Part shown: piece after piece, positions 53,101-64,000 of the stretch
How positions within the stretch are numbered: position 1 is the stretch's first letter
Layout: the number at the start of each line of letters is the position of its first letter
From: Oryzias latipes
Lineage: Eukaryota; Chordata; Actinopteri; Beloniformes; Adrianichthyidae
Direction of reading: 5' to 3'
NCBI RefSeq assembly: GCF_002234675.1
Contig: NC_019877.2
Coordinates: 2,015,041 to 2,079,040, forward strand
Length of the DNA: 64,000 nt
Program-made: the position numbers and the translations under genes
The notes under the pieces: model-generated
What the model was told of the DNA's origin: nothing
The model's database searches: none
Seen by the model: only the letters and a program-made list of their open reading frames with translations

Positions 53101-56100
53101 TACAGTTCCAGACGGCGGATGACAGGAAGAGAGGAAACGACGCAGCAACACCTCCATAGAAATACAACTACTAGAAAAGACCCACAGCCTGAACATCTGA
53201 ACTGGGAAACAGAAAACAGGTTTAACCACCCGACTTTTTTCATCCTCAGTGGAAAAAACAAACATTTACCAAAAAACTTTAGACAAACATTTTATCAGTA
53301 CGACTTGCTAGCATGACGGTCACATGACGTCACAGCATTGATCACATGACAAGACTTTCACAGGAGTCGGAATTTTAGACTTTTTGATTTAAATCGTCAA
53401 CTATTTTTCAAACAAAATGAGTTTGTCAGAACTTATTAAACTGAACTTCAGTCTAACTTTTTTTTTCATGATTTACTAGTTTTACTTTGAAAGTGAGAAC
53501 CTTCACCGACACTTTACTTTGAAATTTGATTTACTTCCAGTGACAATAGCACATTCGGTTTCTTTAGTTATTAAACTTAACATCCAACCTTTCTCTACAT
53601 TTTAGAGTCATAACTGCATTGCCTAACGCAGGGGTCGGGAACCTATGGCTCGCGAGCCATATATGGCTCTTTTGATGGTCACATGTGGCTCGCAGACAAA
53701 TCTTTAATTATACTTTTTTTTTCATTAGACCAGTCCTTCTCGGGCGCGATGCCAGAGGTCAGTTTACTATTATTTCACAGAGTTTGTACCAGCTGGAAAC
53801 CTGTGAATTGCCGTGCCTAAAACTGTGCGCTCCCGTCTCTGAGAAAGAGTGCGCAGTTGCGGGGACGGGATGTGTGAGGAAGAAAGCAGAAAGTGTGTGT
53901 GTGTGTGTGTGTGTGGGGGGGGGGGGGTTGCAGGTGAATTGCGCAGGGATTGTAAAAACGTAAAACCCGCTACCTGTCACTCACTGCGGCGTGTGAGTGT
54001 GTGTTTGGCTCCGCGTCTGCATGTGATCAGTCTGTCTCACATCTACAGAACATTCAGACCTACGATCACGTTTAAAGTTTCAACGCCTGCATGAAGCAGA
54101 AACTCACCACGTATCAACCAGACTAGACCATCAGCAAAACTACCACGAGAAATACTCACCATTTATTAGCAACAGAATAACGATGTTATTAAAAAGAATC
54201 CACAGACTTATTGTACTTTAAAAATGTTGAAATTAAATCAAATGCACACATTCACTTGTATATTTAGTTTTAAACATATCGTTGGTTACTGACTTGGACT
54301 GAGTGGCTGTTGGGCCGCGTTAAAAGTTCTGGAGTTCATTGAACGCATCAAGCAGAGATCTGATTGGCTCTCAGTTCTGTCGCTCAGCCTGTTGTTAGGT
54401 AGTTTGGACCAATGGGGTTCAGCTATGGGCCGAATAAGGGAAATGGGAGGGCTGGAGCGGGAGCAGGTGAATATAAAGTTGGGTGACGCGCTCTCGTGTC
54501 GGCAGGAGACATTCAGGAGTTGCTGAATTAATTGTACGGCGTTTGTTGCGGTCTGCAATAACAAGAATAAAGAACCTTAAATGATGTTAAGTCTCCGTGC
54601 CTCAGTGTGGGAAAGGGACGCTACATTATTGTATGTATGGCTCTTTCAAGATTACAATTAAAAATATGTGGCGTTTATGGCTCTCTCGGCCAAAAAGGTT
54701 CCCGACCCCTGGCCTAACGTGTATTTATACTATATTTGACTACGGTTATAAAAGCGACTTGGCGATCTCTGACGTAACAAACATTTGAACTCGATTTCTC
54801 GGGACAATGACGCGATTATCCGAGTTTTCCAATTCTCGTAAAATCCAAGACAGTCATTTTCTTTTTGCCTCCAATCAATGTTTTCCATTAGGAAACATTG
54901 AAGTTTTACCCAAACAGAACGATCAACAACAACCAACCGCTGACATTTGACGCTTTTCATTCAGTTTTTTCCCCTTTTTTTTAAAAATAGAAATGTTGAA
55001 GCAGAAACCCGAGGTGCAGAGTTCAGCCAATGTTCTTCTGTCTTTAAGCCAAACCAGATTTAAAGCGTCCTTAAATTCAGTTCAGTTAGACTAAAGAGGA
55101 AAAGACAAACCTGACATTTCCTAAATCTGATTGAAGGACGGGTGACCAGAACTTAACCGACCAATCAAAGACAGAAGACATGAAATCAGTTGTGTGAGCA
55201 CAGAAACGGCGTGTTCAGAGGGAGTTGGAACCTTGAAGGCCTTCGCCAGCGCGCTCGCTCCTTCATTCTCCAGGCGGTTCCTCCCCGCCATGAACACCCT
55301 CAGTCTGAGCGGCGCCCCGAGGGCCGACGACCGCCTGTGACCCTCGGTCAGAGCTTCAGCCAGGATCTGTGTGCAGCAGAAACAGCCGTTTCACACGCCT
55401 GCCATCAGTCTAAGGGTAAAGGGGCATCGCCGGCTCACCTTTCCTCCGCCGATTCCCATCCCGCAGTTGTTGAGGCGCAGCTCCTTCAGGGAGTGGCAGG
55501 AGGCGCTCTTCAGCAGCTGCTCGATGCCCTTCACGCCGTCCGGCCCGAAGGCGTTGTCGCTCAGATCCAGCTCAGTCAGCCTGGCACCGGCGCCCATTAT
55601 CGCGCCGCCAAGAGACATCTGAGGGAGAAAGGAGGGCGAGAGAAAGCTGAGAAAAAAACAGCAATGAACGGATCTGAAAGGTCAACGGAGGTCAGATCTG
55701 AGTTACCAGGGCTGTGGGGATTTCAGAGCGCAGCCTTCCAGTAAACATGTCACTCCAGTAGCATCTCTGGAAAACACACACCATTCAAGCCAACAAAATA
55801 CTTTTTCATCTTCAAAAATAATCATCAACAACTCACTAATGAAGCAGGAATTACTGTAAAATCCTTAAAAATGTAGTGAAAGCTTTGACTATCAAAATCC
55901 GTTTTCTGACATCCTGAACCAGCAGCCAGCTGTAGATCACTTATTGTTGCTTCATTTACTTCCATAAAGTCCCCCTATGACCATTTCTTTAAATAAAAAC
56001 GTTTCAAGTGGTGTTTTAATCATGATTATGACGTTTTTCAACCAAAATCCCACTTCCTAAATGTCTTAAAAAGCCATACTTCATGTCAATCTGAAGCCTC

Positions 56101-57848
56101 TGTTTCCAAAATCTCCTCTAAATAGGCGCGGCCGTTGGTGCACAGGGCCGCTGTGACATCACAACAGATCATTAATCAAAACCAAGGGGCTTTGATTGAC
56201 AGGGATTTAAAAGGAGAAATCCTCAGAAATGCCAAAATAAAATGATTTCTCATTACATTTGTTTTCTTTCAGAACAAAAATGCCACACATTTCAAAATGA
56301 AAAAGGGGGACGTTGACTTTTAGAAATGTCCAAATGCACCAGCTGCTTTCAGCAACAATACAATTTTTATTCAAAATATACTATCAGGGCTCCAGAAAAG
56401 TTTTTTTATCTTTTGAATTTGGGTTTTTTAATAAACATAAGAACAGTTTTTGACACATAGTTGACTTTCACTCTACACACTGACAGACAGAACACGCCGC
56501 TGTCCTGGTTTGTGGTGCTGAAGTCACTGATAATCGGCCAATAGGAACCCAGGAATTCCACACTTGTTATTTCACCAACACCTCTTCATATTGGCGAGCG
56601 AGAAAGACGAATGTAGGGAGATTTATTAGATGATTTAGAAAAAGATTCTACTTCCGATGGAGAAACGGATGACGAGGTAAACGATCCAGTAGACACCAGA
56701 GGAGACAACCTCATTTGAGACCGTTACAGGTGAGATAGAAACTAATATTTACTCATTAATTACACATGGTTTATAGATATTTCAATACTAAAGACTTTTT
56801 CAACTTTTGACTCTACTTTGGAGTTACTTTGTAATGAATGGCGGTGCAAGGCAAATGTCTGTGATGAGGATCCTTACTTATTACAAGTACAGCATGTGTT
56901 TTTACCCCAAACATGTAGGAATTTCGTGGTGTTGCATGAAGTAGATTTGATAAAAAGGTCCATTGTTTGATATCTGTCCATAGATGCTCAAGGAGACCCT
57001 GTACTGAAGAGAAAGAGAGGACGACGTGTAGGATATATTTTTCACATTGTTTTGACTTTTTTTTAAATATATTTTGGAAAGGCTATGTACATTTTTACAT
57101 CATCTATACACTTTTGATCTTTGATGTATCAAATAAAAAATACAATTCTCAGTTTATGATTTTGCAGCAAAAAAAGACAACATTTAATACTCAGATTTGA
57201 GTTTCTTGTACAGTTTCAGGTTCATTGTGAAAAAATGTATCATATAAATGAGAAAATAACTGTTAAAAAAAGGAAGCTGGTGCTGTACGAAAATAAAATC
57301 AATAAAAATCAAATATTGCCACAAAAAGTGGCAAAGTATTAAGGAAAATCTAACAGACTTTTTTTGCTTAATATACATTATGGCGTGGTCCAGGTGAATC
57401 CTTGATTAGGATTCAAATGTGATCATCATTCACACCCCGTCGGGCTTTATCCCTCCCATACACCCCCCCTCCTGACTTCCCTCTTCCAGCCTCTGGATGC
57501 TGCAGGTGTACCTGCGGGTTTACCTGAAGCATCTCTTTGTTTTCCAGAGCTTTGGCGATCGTCTGGGCTGCTTCCACTCCCACTGTGTTTCCCTCCAGGC
57601 GCAGAGCTCTCAGGTCGGAGGACCGCCGGATGTCCCGCACCAGCTCCGCCACTGGAACAGCAGAGCTCGGCGGGTCACCGGAGGTAACGAACGGCCAACC
57701 TAATTCCGATTAAACGCGGCTAAAATCCCGTCTGACCTGATTCGGCGTCGTCGAGCTTAAGACCCAAACCCTTGTAGCTCAGCTCTCCATCCCCGACGCG
57801 GATCCGGGAGAGCGTGTCCGCCAGCTGCGCGATGTCCTCTGACGCCAT
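50149..57848 (-). CDS. rangap1: Ran GTPase-activating protein 1
   Basis: Stimulates GTP hydrolysis by Ran on the cytoplasmic side of the nuclear pore; the SUMO-modified form binds RanBP2. Exons: 57737-57848, 57524-57651, 55707-55766, 55439-55618, 55232-55366, 52617-52775, 52434-52547, 52260-52359, 52099-52183, 51873-52026, 51721-51795, 51537-51639, 51365-51453, 50314-50435, 50149-50227. Phases close to 564 residues (human 587). The start [13 protein letters not shown] matches the family. LRR signatures follow ([55 protein letters not shown]), then an acidic exon ([18 protein letters not shown]) and the C-terminal SUMO-binding domain. The sumoylation consensus is kept as L-K-G-E across the exon 13/14 junction (MMGLLK then GEGK). 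The acidic stretch is shorter than in human. Which fish paralogue is not determinable. Confidence 0.95.
53893..53928 (+). repeat. (GT)n-(G)n microsatellite inside the hAT element
   Basis: About 11 GT units are followed by about 13 G. Confidence 0.95.
54212..54625 (+). mobile_element. Solo LTR nested in the hAT element
   Basis: The segment begins TGTA and ends TACA, and is flanked by TTAT on both sides (54208-54211, 54626-54629). Inside it, TATAAAG at 54472-54478 and AATAAA at 54566-54571 are ordered as U3 TATA then R/U5 poly(A) signal. Removing it joins hAT sequence smoothly (CAGACTTAT to TGTATGTATGGC). There is no internal retroelement region, so this is a solo LTR left by recombination. 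The retroelement family is unknown, and the short duplication leaves some doubt. Confidence 0.65.
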
Positions 57849-58983
57849 GCCAGCTGATCTGTGAGGACCGGACAGAACACGAGAACTTCCTCAGAGGAAC
57901 ACTAGAACGTGATGGGGAACTTTAGGTACAGCTCGATTCCCTAAAACCAGCAAACAAGCGTCAGCAACATCCTGGTGTAAAAAACAAAATAGTCTGCTAG
58001 CGCAAAACTGAAAGTATCAACAAACGATGACGCTAGCGGTTTAGCTCCACAGGTGCTAATCTCTGACGTCACTGATCAAACTGAACAGGCTAGTTACGAT
58101 CGATTAGGGTTTTTATTTTATTTTAACAAGAACAAATATATATTTGTGATGAAAGAACAGACCTACCAAAGTTTTCCTCTCTGCGGCTTGTTGGTATAGT
58201 TCCCCCGGGCGCGCGCTGCTCTTTGGGTCTCCTCTTCGCGCCGGCTGCTCAATCGTGTGACGTCACAAGCCCTGCTTTCCTCCTCAGCCTCATTTCTTCT
58301 TCTTACCTTTAGACAGTAGCGGTTGGGAAACAACAGACAGGTGCAATACCGCCACCTACTGGCTTGGAATGGCTAAAAGTCAAAGCCTGCTCTTTAATTT
58401 TTTATTTTTAATCTGACTGTTTTTTTCGGATCTAACCCCCCGAAAATCTAAAGTAAACAGGGAAATTATTAAAGAAATGTGCAAAGACACCTTATTATCA
58501 ATAAACCCAAATAGTCTATTTCAAGGTGTTTAAAAGTTAGTGAGTTTAATGTAATAGTAATAATAATAATACTAATCATCATCATCAAAATAATAATAAT
58601 CAGCTCCAATGTTATTTTCTACCGAAGAGGATTAGGGCCATGGACAAAGAAAAAAAAAGCGCATAGAACCGTAATTTTCTCATACTAATGGCCTTATATT
58701 TTCAAAAAGAGTTTTTGCTGCCATCTGGTGGCCATACTTGTCACAGAAACTTGTTGCGGTCAGCATTAGCTAAAACAGCAAGTAGCTCCGTTAGCCAGAC
58801 AGTAGAGTCTGTGGCGGTGAAAGTCGTTCTCCGTCTATTCCCCAATGACGCGGACACTAAACGTACAAATATGTGCTGATTACAGACTGATATTTAGTTA
58901 GTTAGTTTCTCCAGTCTTGGTCACCAACCATCCGCGAAGCTATATATCAACCGATCGGAAGAGCGCAGTAACTCCCGTCCCGG
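57849..58983. promoter_or_regulatory. Bidirectional rangap1 / zc3h7b promoter region
   Basis: Both genes start from this interval. A perfect CRE palindrome TGACGTCA is at 58258-58265 and an E2F-like TTCGCGCC at 58235-58242. A probable rangap1 5' UTR exon ends at 58167 on the minus strand (TTTG/GTAGGT) and joins an acceptor just before 57858, ten bases upstream of the ATG. A probable zc3h7b 5' UTR exon ends at 58983 (CGG/GTGAGT). No TATA box stands out. Transcription start sites were not determined. Confidence 0.6.
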
Positions 58984-59652
58984 GTGAGTAGCGAAAGGGT
59001 TTACTGTTAGCTTAATTTAAACCTAGTTAAATAAGTTACCCCAGTTGCTGGTTAAGCCGGGTTTCATGTACCACAAAACCCCATGTTTTGGCTTAGAAAC
59101 TAAACGGATGTAACTCCAGAATTGCCAACTAAAACCTAAAGGCCACTCCTACTTAGCTAACTTAGTCATTAGCATTTAGCCTCAATAGCATGTAGCCTAA
59201 ACATGCTAGCTAATGGCAGGTAAACTCAGGTAGCGTTACAAACATTGGCGCGATTAGCAGCTAACCCGGTGTCAACTTTTAAAAACATTAATTAAATGTA
59301 TTTAATATATTGTCTGTTACCACTTAAGGATACTTCATCTGGAGCTGACATGGGGTTTAGCCACCATTACCAAGATTCACTCACTGTCATTATTTATCGT
59401 TTGGAACCTGCGATTTATAAAACATTAACTTATGTTGTCACTTCGTGTTATTTTATAACTTAAGAAGTTAATATAAGAAAAAAATAGTCGTGCTTTTGTC
59501 TTTATGTACTGTTTATCTCTGCTGTTTAAAGTCTCAATGATGAACACTTTGGGACATATTTTCCTCCAGATTTTTGACTTGAAGTGTGAGTTTTTGGCTT
59601 CAAATCAAAAGTTAGAAGTTTTTCTTTAAGTCAGTTTCCTGTCCTCCTTCAG
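58984..59652 (+). other. First intron of zc3h7b (5' UTR intron)
   Basis: It runs from the donor GTGAGT at 58984 to the acceptor CCTTCAG three bases before the zc3h7b ATG. AT-rich, nothing recognisable inside. Confidence 0.5.
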
Positions 59653-59655
59653 GCG

Positions 59656-62600
59656 ATGGATCCTGATCGGCAGAAGCGAAGAGAGGAGATTCAGAGGGCA
59701 ATGAGCTTTATTCAGTAAGACTAAAATCGAGTCCATCATGTCCTCAAAATATTTTATTTAAGGATAAAGACTGAAAGAATCCCAATTTTCTGCCAAACAG
59801 GTCTTCTTTGCCTTTCCCAGAACCAGAGAGCTATGAGGTACGTGTCTTAGATTTATATCGATACCATATTTGCTCACCTCATTTCCTTAAAATGAAATAG
59901 GAATTGATTTTGTTGTTCACTATTAAATTAGAAAGACAAGCTGTCACTTGATTTATTCCAAACGTCATGTTTTCAGAACATTTTTTAAAATACTGACAAA
60001 AGAATCATGTAAACTGTGTTTATTTTGATGTTTATTTCCCCCCACCTACATCCTTTCCTATCCTCCCTCCTAACTTACCCTTTTCAGAGCTTTCTGACCC
60101 AGCTGGTGTGTAACCTGCTGGATGAAGGGAATTGTTGTTTCCGCGACGGGGACTGGCGCCAAGCGTCTCAACAGTATGGAGAGGGAATCAGCGTCAGCCG
60201 TTACGCGCAGACCGAAGCCCTCATCATCCCTCATGAGCTGCTGGAGAGCCTGTACGTTAACCGGGCTGCCGCCTTCTACCAGATGGTAAGGATAACAACT
60301 GCCCTAATGTTTGTAGGAAACAATCTGGTATTTTTGACTGGATTCAAACTGCTGAAGCATTCCAGATGTGTTTTATTATACTGTACTTATACTGTATTAG
60401 TATTTTGTTTGAGTTGAACTGGAAAGATTTCTAGAAGAATATGCAGAGCTGGGGTTTGGGTTTGAGATCATGTTAGGTTCGATCCCACACTTTTTCGTTT
60501 TTTTCCCTTAACAGGGTTTATTCTATAGCTTTAAGTATTTCATTGTGATTGCATTACAAGAACAACAAAAGGGCAAACCAACCAAGAGCAAAGAATTATT
60601 TGCTGATTTGCTGATCCTTTTAGAAATTGGATTCCTTCCTCAGATTTCTGCTGCTGAGAGAAGATTAGCCAATGACATGAAAGCACAGATGCGACTGTTT
60701 TTGATGGTTCATGTCTCTGTGTGGATTGGTTGACCTTCTGCACGCATTAAACCCTCATATAACACCACATTTAAACAGGACCCTAAGTATTGGCACCAGA
60801 TTTGATCAACTTTACAGGTGTAAAGACAAAACAAAAGCTAAAGGGGATAGTCAAGTTAAGAAATTATCCAGATCCTAGCTGTAATATGGGATTTGTATGG
60901 GCTGATGCTGTAGTTTGTGACCTTTTGTTATAGTTTGGTGAAGTTGTTTTTTCTTGTTTTGTGTTTGCTGACTGTAGTTTTTGGCCTGTGTTTGGTGATA
61001 ACATTTATCATTCCAGATTCCTGCTTTGCATTACGTTTAGTTATCCGTCATAATGAGTGGTCAAAATGAAGCCAACAATAATGTCAGTCAGTCATTTGTT
61101 GTTGGTTTGAGCAGGCGGAGTTTGAGCGCGGCGTCCAGGACTGTGACAGCGCTCTGTGCGTATCGGAGGGCAGCCGCCGCGCTCTGTACCGCAGAGCTCT
61201 CTGTCTCCGAGAGCTGGGAAGACTCAGGGAGGCTTACGAGTGTGGCACCAAGTGTCTCCTCACGGCACCGCAGGTATGTGACAAACCCAGGATGTGTCTG
61301 TTTGTGTGCAATAGTCTGCTGACACCGCCATCATGTCAGCTCCATCCTACGAGGCGGTGGGGCTTACTTTTGTGTCTGATGCATTTATCGTGATGTCTTC
61401 TAAATGCTGTTTTTGTCGGCATGCTGGTTTTGTGGAAAACATTTTGTTGAAGGCTTGTGTAGGTATTTGTTTTGTATATTTGTGTAGTTTGATGCTCTGT
61501 TTTTCTGGCTCATCTTTCAGGATAGGCAGGTTGTGGACCTTGCTCAAGACCTGGCCAACAAACTGGGCTTGAAGGTCCGTAAAGCGTACGTCAGCTCTCA
61601 GACGGAGTCCGGCTCCACAGAAGGAGACGGGGAGTCGTCGCCACAAACGGGAGAAGTTGGTGCTTTTGTTTCTCAAAAATGAAATGATTGACGAATGCAT
61701 TTGCTGATGATGTGTGGTTGTTTTCCTCCACTAGATGGCCTCCAACGGGCTGGAGTCCCTGAGTGACATCGGACAAAGTACAGAAACCGACACATCCTCT
61801 GCTCTCTGCCACATTCCTGCTCGGTCCTCACCTGTCTCACTCTCTGCTCTCAGCGGATCTGTCTAGTGCTCAGTGCATCCCCGCCCCCTTGGCCACGCCC
61901 ATCCCGGTGAGTGATGACCCAGCCACGGCGGTGGTGACCTCGTGCTCGGAGCTGCCGGAGAGCCCCAGCAGCCAGATTCTGCCCCCCATGCCGTACTCCG
62001 TCCCGGTGTCGGAGCACACGGAGGAGTGCGGCAGCACTATCCTGAAGGACGGGCTGGACATCCTGGAGTCCATTCCCAAGAAAGTCAGCGAGGTGAAGTG
62101 AGGCGTCGAGAGACGAGAACGGCCGGAATCGAGGATCCCCTTTCTGACCCGACCTTCTCTCGCCTAGAATCCAGTTCAGGGTGCTATCCCCACCAACCTC
62201 CCCAACACCGCCGTTGGGCTCCGGCCTCCGTACTCGCCCAGCCTTCCGGCCCCGTCGCCCCAGCTCCCCCCGGCCTTCTTCAGCTCCTCCATCAGCGACA
62301 TGCCTCCTCTGGAGCCTTACTCGTCGCTTTGTGACCAGAGCTCCACCCAGGCGCAGGACGCTCTGGGAAGCTTCTCCAGCGGGGGTCCGGACGGAGAGGG
62401 GAAGGGAGTCGCTGCTGGCGGGCTTGACTCCCTGTCCGAGTACACTCTCCCTGGTGGGTGCAGACGGCTTCTGAGTCTTTTATCAATTCAAACAGGAGAG
62501 ATTTAGAAAGTGAGCAGTTTTTTATTCAGTTTCTTCTTACGGCGCCTTTGAGTGAAAATTTCGCCGCTTCCACATTCTCAGAAATTCACCAGAAATTACA

Positions 62601-64000
62601 CACACCTAAAACTAAAACTGTAAATTTTGAGATATGAAACTTTGGCTCAAACTGAATTAAGCAATATGACACACGATGTGAACAAATCAGAAATGGGACT
62701 TTGGTTGCAAAATTCCCTGTTGCCAGGGAAATCAAAAATGTATTTTGGTTGATTCTTCTAAAAATTACATAAATATGTTTGTCCCCCTCAGCTGAACAAA
62801 AAAAAATAGAGAGAGATGGTTGTTATGGAGATAAAATAAAACCAACAGAATTAGGAAAAATGATTTTTTTTCCCCCATGAATTTGAGCAGCTTAAAGTGA
62901 ATAAAAAATGCATTGTAATTTAAAAGAAAAGTTTAAAAAAAATATTGCTGAAAACTTATACAAAGAATAAAAAAGTATTGCCTCCAATTAACCTTATTTT
63001 TTCAAAAAAAAAAACATTTTCTTTTAAATTTCCATTCTGGTTTTTTGTTCACTTTAAGCAGATCCTCATTTAAGTCCCTACAAAACGTAAAACAAAAACT
63101 CTCTTTCATCTAAAAACACAAACTTCAGCCCCCCCTCCAGCCTTCACATCACACCCGTCCTTTAGCAGCCCCCAAACCCTGATTCTGACCTAAAGCCCCC
63201 CATAAGCCCCCCATAAGCTCCCCCCTCTGTCTGACTTTATCCATGGTGCCACTCCCACCCCCTCCCTCAGGTCTTCCTCCTCCTTCCAGCTAGTTGCCCC
63301 CATGCCTCGGCTCATCTCCATGAGCTCTGGAGCATGGACTCACTCGCTCAGTTTGCTAAAAATCTCCAATTTAATATTATTATTATTATTATTATTATTA
63401 TTATGGGCTGTTGTCCGTGTGCTTCTTCACACCTGCGTCCTCTGATTCCTGTCTGCAGGAGGAAGAGTTTGTCACAGCTTCATTCCTGGGATGGGCAACC
63501 ACAGTTCTGCTCCTGCAGTGAGTAAAACACACTTTAAAAAAACATTTAGTAATGGCCGCACAAAATTCCTTCCATCTGCTTGATCGTCTCTTCCTCAGAA
63601 CGGGCCAGGAGGAACCAACCTCTCTCTGCTCTCCAGGAATCCTCTGGCAGCAACGCACGAGTTCCGGCAGGCGTGTCATGCCTGTTACAGCCGGATAGGT
63701 TCGGTTTCAGTCGCTTAGATCGCATTTGGAGACTCACTTTTATGTTTAATGCAGAGAAAAGGGACAGAAAGAGACCAAAATGTAAAGATTTAAGTGATGG
63801 ATTTAGAATCTTTTATGGCTGAAATGTTTGTCTAATTTTCTTACTTTTTAAATGGATCTACACATTAAACTGATTTTCCCTCCTTTGGCTCTCAGGCCCA
63901 CGAGTGATGGACTACAAATACCAGCCAGAAGCAGCGCATCGATGCAAAAGAGACATATTACTGTGCCGTCTCAAAACCTCCGAAGACCCCACCTGGAAGA
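59656..64000 (+). CDS. zc3h7b: Zinc finger CCCH protein 7B (N-terminal part, cut at right edge)
   Basis: Cytoplasmic and nuclear RNA-binding protein of the ZC3H7/RoXaN family, linked in mammals to microRNA biogenesis and translation. Exons: 59656-59714, 59801-59837, 60088-60285, 61115-61273, 61521-61655, 61735-61777, 61854-62092, 62168-62453, 63459-63517, 63599-63698, 63896-64000. Phases close; about 473 residues are present of roughly 980 expected. The start MDPDRQKRREEIQRAMSFIQ fits the family. TPR-like helices follow (NLLDEGNCCFRDGDW, YVNRAAAFYQM, ALYRRALCLRELGRLREAYEC), then DLANKLGLKVRKAY, a variable Pro/Ser-rich linker, NPLAATHEFRQACHACY and HRCKRDILLCRLKTSEDPTWK. The CCCH fingers are beyond the edge. 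Placement next to rangap1 supports 7B over 7A. The exon edges of the variable linker (61735-62453) are least certain. Confidence 0.9.
62640..62850 (+). repeat. Dispersed repeat, copy 3 of 3
   Basis: Matches the reverse complement of 42985-43262 over its whole length and 2985-3126 over its right half. It lies in the zc3h7b intron 62454-63458. The remainder of that intron is AT-rich, then C-rich near 63130-63300, with no gene seen. Confidence 0.65.
63373..63404 (+). repeat. (ATT)n microsatellite
   Basis: About ten ATT units, 55 bases before the zc3h7b exon at 63459. Confidence 0.95.

Larger units (their letters stand above)
53629..54711. mobile_element. Non-autonomous hAT-like transposon in rangap1 intron 5
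   Basis: Perfect 15-bp terminal inverted repeats (CAGGGGTCGGGAACC) are flanked by a perfect 8-bp duplication GCCTAACG (53621-53628 and 54712-54719). This is the hAT superfamily signature. Both subterminal regions carry TATGGCTC motifs. No transposase frame is present. It holds a (GT)n run and a nested solo LTR. Perfect ends suggest a fairly recent insertion. Confidence 0.93.

Overview
This window is vertebrate nuclear DNA, most likely from a ray-finned (teleost) fish. Genes are split into short exons with GT-AG introns. The introns carry fish-typical repeats: a Tc1-like element, a hAT-like element, an L2/Rex-like LINE, a tRNA-derived SINE, MITEs and long (ATCT)n tracts. The gene order matches the human 22q13.2 block EP300, L3MBTL2, CHADL, RANGAP1, ZC3H7B. 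All gene models were built by hand from splice sites, reading phase and remembered family sequences; no database search was run.

Layout. 1-21308 (minus) is ep300, 28 coding exons from the start codon to the middle of the acetyltransferase domain, cut by the left edge. 21309-31837 is a gene-free, repeat-filled interval with promoter-like sequence at both ends. 31838-40533 (plus) is l3mbtl2, a four-MBT Polycomb protein, 17 coding exons. 41416-48577 (minus) is chadl, a leucine-rich-repeat matrix protein, 10 coding exons, tail to tail with l3mbtl2. 50149-57848 (minus) is rangap1, 15 coding exons. 59656-64000 (plus) is the 5' half of zc3h7b, head to head with rangap1 and cut by the right edge.

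The genes do not form one pathway. ep300 and l3mbtl2 act on chromatin (histone acetylation; PRC1.6-type repression). rangap1 drives the Ran GTPase cycle, zc3h7b is an RNA-binding zinc-finger protein and chadl is extracellular.

Main observations. (1) The l3mbtl2 reading frame opens with a THAP DNA-binding domain that splices in phase to the FCS zinc finger; human L3MBTL2 has no THAP domain. (2) A second, different THAP exon lies inside the gene with its own Kozak ATG and a phase-0 donor matching exon 4, suggesting an alternative promoter that swaps THAP1+FCS for THAP2. (3) A 3-kb array of 12-bp E-box-containing units fills a chadl intron, has a higher-order structure and is open on both strands. 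(4) A hAT-like element with perfect 8-bp target duplications contains a nested solo LTR with its own 4-bp duplication. (5) ep300 appears inverted relative to the human order.
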